Shown: piece after piece, positions 53,533 through 64,000 of the stretch | Numbering within the stretch: position 1 is the stretch's first letter | How the letters are laid out: every line of letters starts with the position of its first letter | The notes under the pieces: generated by a model | What the model was told of the DNA's origin: nothing | Database searches by the model: none | The model's input: the letters and a program-made list of their open reading frames with translations, nothing else | Assembly: GCA_022316685.1 (NCBI GenBank) | Contig: JAKJHU010000039.1 | Coordinates: 6,480,308-6,544,307 of the forward strand | Direction: 5' to 3' | Origin: Progne subis subis | Lineage: Eukaryota > Chordata > Aves > Passeriformes > Hirundinidae | Length of the DNA: 64,000 bases | Translations under genes and position numbers: made by a program

Positions 53533-55731
53533 ATTTGCTAATATTTTTAGCGACAAATAAGCTTTGACTAGTGATTCAGTAGGAAGTACCTGCCGCACTT
53601 CTTTTAAAATTATTGAGACTAGCGATATAATGCTGTACCAAAAGAACAATATGTCAAAAATATATAAATGAAGTAGAAATACAAAATGTCTCCATAAAGA
53701 CAGAAGAGAAAAAAAAGCAAAAAACTCAGATATTTTAGTAAATCCCAGTAGATTTAATTTACTATTGTATAAAAATCCACAGTACTTGTTCTGATTTTTG
53801 GTACTTTTTTCATCAGTACTTTCAGTGGTGAATGCATGGAAATATTTGCCCTAATATTTCCAATACTCTAACATGCAAGGAAAATAGCTTCATTTATCTG
53901 AACCCCTTCTTGAAACGTATATGGATCAAGATGGAGTGTAAAGTCTTAACAACATGATGTGAGTTCAGAGTAAGGAGAGATTTATCAACTCTGTAGTTTG
54001 AAAGACAGTGGCAGAAAATGCTTCTAACAAGAGACTAACATAGGGTTAAAGCCAAATTTTTCTTGAACAGATGATATTTCAGATGGCCACACTATTCCAG
54101 ATGCATCAATTTCCTTGAAAATCCAATCCATATATGTGCATATGCTGTGCTGGCAGGAGGACTGACTGAAATGGCCAAAACCCAAGAGCTAATATTCTTT
54201 TGGCCAGAATAATGCAATTATTATTTTCCTAGCTATCAGTCTAAGCATACAGAGCCATCTGTTATGCAAAGCAAACATACACATCTCAATTACAGAAAAT
54301 GCAGTTGCCTTGACAGAATTTGGATTACACCACTAACCAGGGCTGTAAAATTTGTTTTAAGCTAGTGTATAATGGATGCCTTTCAGGAGTTTCCTAATCA
54401 GCATTTACCTGCTTAAACTAATTATCCATCCTTCTTCTTTACTGACTTATTAGACTTTGTTGGATACTATGCATAAACCAGATTAATATGAACATAAGAC
54501 AATAATAAACATTAAAGTTCCAATTCTTTACTGTATTAGCAACATGGCGGTGCACTGATTTCAAAATGTGAGATTCTTGATACTAACTCCCAAACAGATT
54601 AAGTCAGGGATTAAAGTCTATTACAAAACGAGGGACTTTAATGAGAGACAAGAATACCAATATGAGCTAGAAACAACTCTTGCTTCCATTTCTATCGTTG
54701 GGTTTGCCAAAGCCAGCACAAAATAACAATTACTGAACTTATTACAGCCAATTGCTTGCATGCTCTTTGAGGACTTAATGAGCCTCTATTCATATTCTCA
54801 CCAGATAATATTTAAAATTAGTCTTTTTTTGTCACCAAGTATTAAAATTTCCTATTTAATTGTTGGTGGGGTTCAGCAAAACTGACAGTAAGTAGCCTAT
54901 GCTAACAGTTGCTTCCTCAAAGCTGTGTGGGTCCCAATTTAAAGTAGCTGAAATAAGTATTATTTCAGTTTTTCTTTTCCTCCTCAGGGTGACTGCAGTA
55001 GAAGTAAATGGACCCACTCTGAAAATTATCATGCAAAATATTTCTGCTTCATTTTTAAGTGCAAACAGAAAGAAGTTATCCTGCCTAAACATTTCTAAAT
55101 GCTGCAGGATTAGGAATAAGCATTAACAACTAACTTTTTCACCACTTCTGCCCTGCCTTTCAATCATTTAAAAACAGTTGTCAGCAATTAAATGAAAAAA
55201 ATAATCCCAAAGCAAAACCTCCCAAATTACTATATTTTATTAATTCATCTTTTCATAGTGAGCATTGGTGAAAGCATCAAAATGTGTCCTTGTTGGAACC
55301 CTCCCTGCAAGACATTTTTAATGGTCTCTTTCAGCATTTCTTGACTCCAAATGACTCCCTGTCATCGTGTCAGCTCCCTGGATAATGCAGGGTACTCCAT
55401 AAACATCCAGTAATAGGACACAAGGGAAGTACTATTAGAGTGTCCCTTTCATATCAGGTATAGAGGTTTAAAGTTCAAAACAACTGAGAAAAGAAACTTC
55501 ATTTGTTCTCAATAAATAATAATGATCCTTTGTGGCAAAAAGTTTTCATACACACCTCAACATCCAATACTACAGACACATTTTTCAGTTGTGTCTCAGG
55601 ATGAACAGGATGCAACTTTAAACAGCTAATTCAATAATCCATGCAAAATACAAAAACCAAAGTATTATTTCCTTAATAATAATAAACAGAAGAATGCATC
55701 ACACAGTTATGTTCTAGAATTGAAAGCATGT

Positions 55732-55737
55732 ACTTAC
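55732..55737 (-). other. 5' splice site (GTAAGT) of the NPAS3 PAS-A exon
   Basis: On the minus strand the last codon CAA (Gln) is followed directly by GTAAGT, a consensus U1 donor. The frame is complete at the junction (phase 0), as expected if the next exon begins with the Val of VELTG in NPAS-family PAS-A domains. Confidence 0.88.
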
Positions 55738-55827
55738 TTGGGACAGGCCTAAATAGATGGAGACAGTTTCTGAAATGTACAAAAATTTTCCTTCTTGATT
55801 TAGTGCAAATACAAATCCATCCAGGGA
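55738..55827 (-). CDS. NPAS3: NPAS3 internal exon encoding the start of the PAS-A domain
   Basis: This is a single internal exon of a neuronal PAS-domain bHLH transcription factor, a nuclear DNA-binding protein that pairs with ARNT-type partners and acts in brain and lung development (family knowledge). Read on the minus strand it is exactly 30 codons in phase 0 with no stop. It starts [15 protein letters not shown] and ends [14 protein letters not shown], with a leucine between the two parts. This is the first beta-strand and helix region of PAS-A. It is flanked by a pyrimidine-rich acceptor ending TAG (55828-55850) and a GTAAGT donor (55732-55737). As I recall them, NPAS1 and NPAS3 have the same residues in this exon, so the protein alone does not separate them. 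The choice of NPAS3 rests on the very long AT-rich introns either side; NPAS1 is a compact gene in mammals. The preceding exon (bHLH to ...HILQ) and the following one (VELTG...) were not found in the window. All codons look intact, so the gene is presumably functional. Confidence 0.93.
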
Positions 55828-55850
55828 CTACAGAGTAAGAAGAAAAAAAG
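55828..55850 (-). other. 3' splice site and polypyrimidine tract of the NPAS3 PAS-A exon
   Basis: Read on the minus strand, this is a run of about 20 mostly pyrimidine bases ending in TAG directly before the first exon codon (TCC, Ser). A TTCAC element at 55853-55857 fits the yUnAy branch-point pattern; its A lies about 26 nt from the acceptor AG, a normal distance. The tract and AG are seen directly; the branch point is inferred. Confidence 0.85.
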
Positions 55851-56128
55851 AAGTGAATAGATTAATAAAAATTTCTAAACTACTAATAGAAATATATTCA
55901 AACACAGGAATCACAGAATAAACTGAGGAAAATATTCTGAATTTTGTGAGTGTGGTTTTAATTTGAACTCTTAAGACAATTCCTTTATATTCTGTCTCTG
56001 TATTAATAAACATCATATATTACAAAGTCCAAGTTGATGAGTGTATTACTAAGTTAACTTACTGCCATGCTTATATCTGCCATATACTGTATAACACTTA
56101 TCTCATTTGCTTGATAGAAGACATACAG

Positions 56129-56174
56129 GTTTTTTTTGGTTTTTTTTTTGTTTGTTTGTTTGTTTTTTTTTTTT
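56129..56174. repeat. T-rich tract with (GTTT)n
   Basis: T8, GG, T10, then GTTT units and T12. Low complexity, about 300 bp upstream of the exon in the transcript's sense. Confidence 0.86.
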
Positions 56175-56232
56175 AAATAATGAAAAAAGAAATAAGGAAA
56201 ACAAGTAACCTTGCAATTGAATGGTGTATATT

Positions 56233-56258
56233 AAAAAAAAAAAAAATAAATAAAAAAA
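56233..56258. repeat. Poly(A)/(TAAA) tract
   Basis: 14 A, then TAAATAAAAAAAA. A simple repeat. Confidence 0.82.
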
Positions 56259-56384
56259 ATCACCTCCCATTGTTCAGAATCAAAACAGAGAATTTCTATT
56301 TCCAAAAACTCAAAAAGAGAAAATAAAATCCTGCCATCACTCAAACCACTATGGACCTCAATAATTTGTAAATTAATTGAGGAT

Positions 56385-56451
56385 TACACACACATGCATG
56401 CACATGCATGCATACACACACACACACACACATACACACACACACACCCCC
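56385..56451. repeat. (CA)n dinucleotide microsatellite with ATGC interruptions
   Basis: ACACACA, CATGCATGCACATGCATGCA, then (CA)n with one TA interruption, ending in C6. The clearest polymorphic-marker candidate in the window. Confidence 0.93.
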
Positions 56452-58009
56452 CATTTTCTTTTTGTGAGACAACAAAGCCAATCAGCAGATTACTGTCAAA
56501 TATGTTTACAGCTTAGGCCTCTAGAAATGCTATGAAATTCATCTCTTTGGTGTAAAAGTCTAGATCAGATTTTACTTTGACAGATTCAAGTCTTTGGATG
56601 TGGTTTCCATTGTAACTGCAAAAATCAAAATTCAATTACAGCGATTAATGCATACCTTTTGAAACATGAGTGCAGTTAATAAACAGAGGACTATATTCTA
56701 AACTGACACAGAGTAAATCACTGCACATCCAGAAGGGAGTATACTTCTATGAACAGGAGTAAATCTTCTCTAGGAAGAAACTACCTTCATATGCTATCAA
56801 CGTCTTTACCTTTCTTCCTTTTATGAGGATGATTATTGGCAAACAATAATTGACTATTGCAAAAGCAAAATCATAAATTTCCAGAAATAAGAAATGCTAA
56901 AACAGCTCAGAAAATATGAAACAGTCCAAATGTTGGAAGGAACAAGGAAAAATCAAAAAAAACACAGCCCAAATATCCCCTTGTGATAAAAGAACACATA
57001 AAGGAAATATGAACTGTAGCATTTGAGAGATTAGCCTGGTTTTGGATGGAAAAAGCATATAAATTTGATGAAGATACAGGGTGACAAAATCATGTAGTCA
57101 CTCCTTTGCAAATACACAACAGTGATTTCTGAGGGCTTTTAACATTTTTATTCTGCTTCTTGACTAATTTCTAGCAGGTGGCTAGTCAGAAGCTGTCTTT
57201 GGCAAAAGTTCACCCCTCTCTGATGTAGTAGGTGGTGGAATCAGTTCAAAATTGGAGTTTTCTAAAAAGAATAGACTGCATAGTGGAAAACAACCCCTCA
57301 CTAAAGACACTGCATTGAAAAAACTCTAATTTATATTTATGAATTAATAAAAATGTAAATCTGCATGGATTTCCTTAATGTAAAAACATTTATATTATGC
57401 AAGTAATTTATGGCCTCTTATAAATCATCATCATTTCTTGCTCAAATTATTAACATCTCTTCCTTGAATTTTTAACATCAATAACAGACGGAAAATTTGG
57501 AAAAGTAAAGTTCAAACTTAGATCCATACCAGGACAATCAAAACCTTTGCACATCTGATCTCTCTGACTATGTACAATCTCTTACTCAGAAAAGTAAATC
57601 TTTAAAGGTGCTAGTTAAAGTATTCCTGATCCTCCGTCCCGTGGTCCTTTGAGGAAACTGGTTTAACCCTCTGTTAAAGCTGAGAATTATTGCACTGTCT
57701 CCCTGGCCACCTGTACAGAACTCCATTCTGCACCAACAACAAGAAACTCACCCTGATTCAGACTAAAGCCCTATCTGCAGCAGGCAGTTTCCCTGGGTCT
57801 GACATTATGTACAGAGATGCTTCAGAACAGTTTTTGGAATATCCATATGGGTGATGACAAGCCTACCAGAGGTTTCTTACTAACCTGTTCTTAGTAGCTG
57901 GCATGACTTTGATATATACTTTTCTTGAGGAAAGATGTTTCATAGGTTATTTGCATATCATATGAAAACAACTTTCCTCCTCTCAGTTTTTTATAAAGCT
58001 TTTTGTGTG

Positions 58010-58100
58010 CTCCCTTTGCTCTGTTACTTGAGAGAATGACAATTCAAGCATATTTATGATCTGGTCTGCTTAGCACGCTGCATTAGTGTGTAATTATCTG
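58010..58100. promoter_or_regulatory. Candidate conserved non-coding element
   Basis: A unique block with CATATTTATGATCTGG, TTAGCACGCTGCATTAG and GTAATTATCTGGCAT (homeodomain cores). An ATTTGCAT octamer lies 60 bp upstream (57949-57956). It is enhancer-like in texture but untested. Confidence 0.27.
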
Positions 58101-59615
58101 GCATATCTGGACAAAGTTTTGTCCAGAAAAATAATTCTCTGAGTCATTGATGGCTTTTCTGCTTCTTTTATACACATCATCGTATTTAGGAATTCAGGCT
58201 TAATGAAAAAAAAGTTTGAAGAAAGCTTTGAATACTGTTTAAGCAGAAATGTTTCACCCAGTGTAGTTTTGAAATTGGCTGAAACCACTTTTGCTGGAAA
58301 AAATATAAACAAATAAAACTATCTCTAGTCGACACAGCTGTACAAAGAAATTTCAACCTCCATGGCTAAAGTTTGAAAGTCACCAGCAACTGGAAAGGTG
58401 TAGAAGCGAGAGGTGTTAGTCATCTTATGCACTTCCTATTTTTCCATGCCATTAACTCTGATTCTCTCATTTAAATAGCTTTACTTTATTAGCTTTACTT
58501 GTTCAATCTTTTTTTCTCTTTCTTTCTGGGAGACTATTCCTTACTTTTGTCACAAAGTATTACAAGGGAGGTAATTGAGGAGACACCACTGAAGGACTGG
58601 CAGGGCCAATACAGCACACCAACAATTTTGGATGTGATTAGTCACTTCCTGTGCTATAAAATTTGTTCATTAATCCAGCTGAGACTACTAATTCATAGCC
58701 ATTCTTTCTCCATTTCTTTTTTCACCTCTCTGAAGCTATGCTTATGTACATCTACTGACCAAATTCAGCATTTTGTCCAATAGAGCAAAATCAGAAAGTT
58801 TCTTTAATCATATTTTGAAAGAACCACTGATTAACAGCTAATGCACACCTAACTACTTCCATTCTCAAAATACAAAGACCTTAGAACAAAAGCTCCAAGT
58901 ACTAAGCTCAAGTCCCAATACCTAAGAAAAATGATAATGAAAATAGAAGGAGAAATAGCCATCTTCCAATGCAAGAGAGCTCCTCCCACCAGTATGAAAG
59001 GGCTGAGACAGACCACTTTTGTGACAATGTTGTTGTTCCTTTTGCAGGTCAAACAGTAGTTCTGAAGGACTGTCTCATTCGTTATTCATAGGTATTATTT
59101 ATGAATATTTATTATTTAAGTAATGCGTGTTGAAATTTTTCAATTTTTCATAAAGCGGGCGTCCTTTGTGCATGCCAAGAGAGCAGCAGATTTCAGAGAA
59201 GATGCAAGGCAACACATAATACAGGTTATGTTATATGCTGGAGAAGAGTATGTGATACCACTGTACACTACATAGTCACAAACAATTTTGCTTTAATGAG
59301 AAATATCTGCAAGTATTATTCATATTACTTATGTATAACTAATAAGGACAAAACAAATCAGAAAAGATTGGTAGATTGAGTCAGTTTTCAAATATCTCTT
59401 TTGAAAGGAGCACTACAGTGCTTTCCAGCCAGAATTTCTGAACAGTTTCAATGTAGTTCACAGGCAGACAGGACTTCTGTTCTGAAGGTTCCAGAGTTAA
59501 CTATAATTAAAAAATAGGGTCTAGGAAGGTAACTGGGTTTTTGTAATGTTCTATTTTCATTGAAGGAGAGACCATGAATATAAGGAACATTTTCTAGACA
59601 TAATTTCTCTCTCTC

Positions 59616-59634
59616 TTTTTTTTTTTTTTTTTTT
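59616..59634. repeat. Poly(T) run of 19 after a short CT repeat
   Basis: CTCTCTCTC followed by 19 T. Low-complexity pyrimidine tract. Confidence 0.83.
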
Positions 59635-59769
59635 AAAGAAAATGAAGTTCACTGTCATAAACCCAGTCCCATTTCATCTAGTGTGGCAGCTGAGAAAGGG
59701 TCAGGGTGACCACAAATGCCAATTTTGAGCACAATCCAATTTAAGGTAGACTGGCAACTTCTTGTTTAA

Positions 59770-59970
59770 AACTACACTTACTGGCTTTATGCAAAATGTG
59801 ATTAAAGCTGAAGCTCTCTATTACTTTTGATTTCAGAAAACCATTATGTATTATGCTGTTTCAATCACCACAGGCTACTTTTTAATTTATTTTTTTTTTA
59901 ACTGCCCCACTGTTTTCAACAGGCGCCAATTAAGATTCTGGGGTCAAAGGGTTAATTACATCTTCTTACC
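59770..59970. promoter_or_regulatory. Candidate conserved non-coding element (DR1/TCF/homeodomain cluster)
   Basis: About 200 bp of largely unique sequence ending in a dense cluster: CAGGCGCCAATTAAG, then GGGTCAAAGGGTTAATTAC (59941-59959). The latter combines a nuclear-receptor DR1-like site (GGGTCA-A-AGGGTT), a TCF/LEF core (TCAAAG) and a TTAATTA homeodomain core. This is the strongest regulatory-looking cluster I noticed. Binding and conservation are inference. Confidence 0.33.
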
Positions 59971-61670
59971 CACTATGTAGAATTTTCTGATTATTAACCA
60001 AGGTTGGATTAAGATGAAAAAGAACCGACACAAATGTTAATGCTTGCCCCTCCTCAAGAAGATTTATCATAATACCATGCTGAAATCTATATGCTCTCTT
60101 CAAAGCTGTTAAAGAATGAAATCTTGGAGAGAACACTAAAAAAAATGCTTTAAAGTCATGCAAGTATCTGATTTATTCAGCCAGTTTTCTTATTCCTGAA
60201 AACTGTTCTAAATTAGCCAGGCAGGACTGATACAAGTTTTTCTTTGTCACATAAGAGCAAGTCAATGTGGTAGACATGAAGGAAGTGAGACTCAGATTTA
60301 AAAGTCACTAGCTACAGCACCCCAGAACAATAATACAAATTATTATAATTTATATCCTCTGACATCAGAATAATATAAAAATGTAAAGCACAAGTTTTTA
60401 ACCCAAAATACTCTCTGCCTTTTACAGTATTTGAAGCATAGTGAGGCTATTTCCTTTCAGGATATGAAACCCACTCTAACACTTTGACCGAATATGCACT
60501 TATGTATAATGCATCATAGTAAATGGATTTATATTTGTCAGAGGAATTTTGTCCCAGACATTTTTGCATATTCTCACTATAGGCAAATTTAATTCACTGG
60601 AGTCTTACTACAGTGTCCTTCTGGAGAATATCCTCATATTTCACACTATCCATGAAGTCCCTAGTTCCTTCTAGTGTGTTCCAATGCTTCAAAAAACCCT
60701 GTTACCCTGACCTAAACTCCAGTTAGAGTGAAGAATTACCAGTAGGCTAGGTTATTTTAATGACAGATTATTTTAAACTAAGCCTTCACCATCTGTTCCA
60801 CCCCCTAATTATGAATGCAAAAAGGACATATTTCACAATTACATCAGTAAAAAGTAAGATATACATGATTTAAATGCATGCATGTGTTCTTTGTCCAATG
60901 CAGTATGCATCTGTGATGCTTTTCTCATCATTCAGGCTCTGATCAGGAGTCAGGGGCAGGGGAAAGGAATACTTCTCCTGATAAAACAGACTAATTGATA
61001 TACTAAACTTTTTCCTGGAAAACAGATCATCTTAATTAGAATTTTTTACTCTTATGGCATAGTGATATTATAACTGGAGCAGAGCATTTATTTAAGCTTG
61101 TTATCAATTCGACATAAAAAATTCAATAACAGTGAAAATATTTCACCTTTTTTTTTTAAGAGAGGAAGCACGGGATGCAATTGACATTTATGAAAGGAAT
61201 CCCTCTCTTATAATATACATACAAATGCATTATTTATTCATCAATTGTGTCACAACATGGCTTAAAAATATGATTTACTAAAGAAAGAAACAAAAAAGTA
61301 AGTTTCATTTCAACATGGCAACCATTTTTAAATGGGGGTTAAAACAAAATAAAAGGCATAAATGATGGCTAACAGAAATCTGGCCTAAGTACCCATCTTC
61401 TGTGCTCTCATTATTAAGATATCAGAGCAATATCCTCCAGCAACATCAACAAACATGCAAAAGCATAACTACTTAGGTGGAAAGTCTGACCTTGGGCTTT
61501 CACAATTAAGTACTATGAGACAATTGGAGTATTGTGCTGGGAAATAGGATTTTACATGGCATATATTTGATACACATGAATAAAAATGAGCAACTGAAGT
61601 TTGATCATCTACTGACTTACACGAATCTCTAAAAGCTTTATTTGTCCTCTTCCATCTTTTTAATCCCTTG

Positions 61671-61781
61671 CAAACAAACAAACAAACAAACCCCAAATAA
61701 ACAAAACAAAACAAAAAACTCATGCCCAAACAAAAGCCCCCCCCAAAAACAAACAAACAAACAAACAAACAAACAAAAAAA
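61671..61781. repeat. (CAAA)n tetranucleotide repeat, interrupted
   Basis: Three CAAA-rich blocks (61671-61691, 61696-61718, 61750-61781) separated by C-rich interruptions, including C8. It produces the Asn/Lys/Gln-rich plus-strand open frame, which is not a gene. Confidence 0.9.
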
Positions 61782-62321
61782 GCATAAAACTTACTTCAGC
61801 CTTCCTTGGGTTACAAGCTTTTTACCACTGAGCAAAAGTTCCAACACAAAACACGTGGAAATCCCAGTTTTCAACTCTCATACTGCTGCCATTTTTTCAA
61901 TCACAGTCCACCATAACAGTTATATGGCTACATGACCATAGACTCCTTGTGAATTAATGACATACTTGGCAACAAGGCAGCATGCATTTGGCACCAAAAC
62001 AACTACAGCAAAAAAAGATGAGGTAAGGGGACAAACTCAAAGGATGTGGTTAGCATGAACTTTGATGCCAGCTTCCTAATTTGCCATTTTCGTGCTCTTT
62101 GCTTGTGTGGTCAGGATGCAATTTATGACAACAAGGAAGTGCCAAAAAATAAATTTGTCAATAATAGGGAAGTCTGCTTTATAACTCAAAGCCAATAAAT
62201 TAAGGAGGAGGAATAAACTTTACTGATTCCCTTGATGCATCTTTTGCAGACTTACAGAATAAGCATATTTATTCATCCAAAACAGCAAAAACTTGTAGTG
62301 GCAGTTTTACTACTTCATTAG

Positions 62322-62340
62322 AAAAAAAAAAAAAAAAAAA
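62322..62340. repeat. Poly(A) run of 19
   Basis: 19 consecutive A after CATTAG. A simple homopolymer. Confidence 0.82.
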
Positions 62341-64000
62341 TCTTATTCCTGAACAGAACAATTGCAAAAGTAGAAAGTGTAGAAAAGTTTAGAGGCAAGA
62401 AAAATGTTTAAAGGTGGCAATAATGTTCTTAAGATGTATTTGCTGGACTGTTCACTGATAATATATTGACAAGTATCAGAGGTAAGTTCGAGAATCACAG
62501 CAAGATTACAAATCTCTAAGTGATGGATGTTCATGGAAAAAATCTGAGATTAACAGTTTGAAAATTTTTTGAGTACAAAAGCAATAAATGACTTTAGGAA
62601 TCTCTGCAGTGTAGATAGAAATATTATTTTTTTCTAGAAGGCCATTCTATATTGTCGCATAATCTCAAACCACCCTATGAAGTCACGTATTAAAGCACTG
62701 AACTTTTATCTTTATGATTTCTGATGAGTTACTAACCTTTCATTATTTAGGATTCCTCCTACTGCTGGTTCCAGACTCTTTGGAAAGGAGATTGTGATGC
62801 CAATAACTGCATGCCACATAATGCAATCAGGTTTATTTATTTAGGATGAGACTTTTCATACAGAGATTACATTCTGTATCTCTTCCCCTGAGAAAGCGAT
62901 CACTTTGGGTCAGGATTAAGTGGACTGCCTTTGTTTTGAATACACAGTGTGAATGTAAGTGGTTCCTGCCCTTTGGTGGTACAAATACTACAATCACTTA
63001 AGCATTTCTGCACTGAGAGGTGCTGCCCTGAGTAAAGAACTTGACAATGTATGTACTTGCATAACATTTACTAAATAAGTGCCAAAAGTGAAAGAGAAAG
63101 GTGATGCAGCAGGAGCTAAGATACACAGAGCTGGCAGAACAAGGGCTTGAGTCCCAGACCTGCACCTCAGACCACACAGAAAGAGATTGTGGGAACCCGA
63201 CCTGACTGAAACACCGGGCAAGTAGAAGCAAAACTGAATGTGCTAACAATAAGCATTGTTGTGAATGTTATTGTTTCCCAAGTTGCAAGTTTGAAGGCCT
63301 TTTATGTTATGTATAAATATTTCAGTTTATGTAAGCTCAATTCAAATTGATCATATATTCATTGTGTATTTGCATGTTTGGTTAGCTTTTCTCTCAATCT
63401 ACACAACCTGACACTATGTAGAAGCAAACAGGTAAAGATAGCTAAATGTCAGTTGTCCAAAAATCTAGGTTTGGACAAAAACCTAGGACAAAAAACTAAA
63501 AAGAATAATTTTTTATAGAGAGTTAATTTCACTCTTAAAATATCACCTGTGCACTCAATAGGTACTCAGATGCTGTGGTGATTGATCCTGACAATTGGCT
63601 TGCTAGAATTTGACCTCTATCCCAGACCTGAATATGTGTTCTCACTTGCCTCACACAATTTCATACATATGAAGCAGAGAGGCAGGAAGTGCAGGATGAG
63701 GGGCTTGTGTTTAGCATATTTAATCTATTAGATGGCAATACATACAACCAAAATAGATTTGAATGAGAAATTGAGTTGAGTTCTTTGACTAGCATATCGT
63801 TCTGATTTATACTCTTCTTGAAAGAAGGACATCTGGAGAATACTTTTCAGACAATGGAATACAGATATAATAAGAACACAGAACATTAAGAATGAATCCA
63901 TAGTCTACCCAATATGTGCTGTTTCTAACTGTAAGCCTTTAAGTTACATGGAAAAAAATATTAAAAACTCATGTTCTTATCTTCAGCCTCTTACGCCACA

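Larger units (their letters stand above)
34164..55731 (-). other. NPAS3 intron immediately downstream of the PAS-A exon
   Basis: About 21.6 kb of unique AT-rich sequence. I found no further exon, RNA gene or transposon. It contains simple repeats (35356, 35751, 38040, 41856, 48395, 48738, 51073, 51115), local tandem duplications at 40664-40703 and 41592-41664, and CNE-like patches at 36470-36590, 42110-42260 and 49130-49290. Open frames such as 44559-44963 (minus, 134 codons) and 50299-50676 (plus, 125 codons) show no family motif or splice context and are taken as chance. Confidence 0.6.
55851..64000 (-). other. NPAS3 intron upstream of the PAS-A exon
   Basis: About 8.1 kb running to the window's end. 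I looked for the preceding NPAS3 exon (bHLH helix 2 and the linker ending HILQ) and did not find it. No RNA gene or transposon is recognised. The stretch has the window's main CA repeat, a CAAA-rich tract and several homopolymers, plus CNE-like patches at 58010-58100 and 59770-59970. Short open frames show no family match. Confidence 0.6.

Noticed and set aside
1..55731. Following NPAS3 exon (VELTG...FDYVHPGDH) within the window
   Set aside because: Not found on reading the minus strand; it probably lies beyond position 1, although a manual scan can miss a short exon.
61642..61935. Asn/Lys/Gln-rich 97-codon frame
   Set aside because: Translation of the CAAA tetranucleotide repeat.
1..64000. 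CRISPR array, bacterial operon, tRNA or rRNA genes
   Set aside because: No spaced direct repeats, no rRNA/tRNA signature and no dense coding; the window is vertebrate intron.
55851..64000. Preceding NPAS3 exon (bHLH/linker) within the window
   Set aside because: I looked for reverse-complement coding of the RLTISYLK and HILQ regions and did not see it; it must lie beyond 64000.

Overview
This window looks like bird (avian) nuclear DNA and is almost entirely non-coding. It is A+T-rich. Its few recognisable interspersed repeats are three CR1 LINE fragments and one short retroviral solo LTR. I see no Alu, L1, B1 or other mammalian-type SINE/LINE. Sparse repeats dominated by CR1 fit a bird better than a crocodile or turtle, but I cannot name the species.

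The one real coding feature is a 90-bp internal exon on the minus strand (55738-55827). It has a strong polypyrimidine tract and AG acceptor, a GTAAGT donor, and a 30-codon phase-0 reading frame starting [15 protein letters not shown]. This is the start of the PAS-A domain of the NPAS1/NPAS3 bHLH-PAS transcription factors. The residues I recall for the two paralogues are the same here. The long flanking introns (more than 55 kb downstream and more than 8 kb upstream within the window) favour NPAS3, a very large neuronal gene. The window is therefore best read as two NPAS3 introns joined by one PAS-A exon, transcribed right to left.

Layout: 1-1023 is intron. 1024-2590 is a 5'-truncated CR1 (minus strand) with a decayed reverse-transcriptase ORF. 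2591-17309 is intron with CNE-like patches. 17310-17436 is an old CR1 3' tail (plus). 17437-29690 is intron with several long homopolymers and microsatellites. 29691-30112 is a CR1 3' end (plus). 33831-34157 is a solo LTR (plus, antisense to NPAS3) with a perfect 6-bp target duplication. 34164-55737 is intron. 55738-55827 is the exon. 55828-64000 is the upstream intron.

No RNA gene, CRISPR array, operon or complete mobile element is visible, and I found no new biological system. The most useful leads are the exon itself, the intact-looking solo LTR promoter, and patches of AT-rich, homeodomain/POU-motif-bearing sequence. NPAS3 introns are known in mammals for dense conserved developmental enhancers, so these patches deserve a conservation check.
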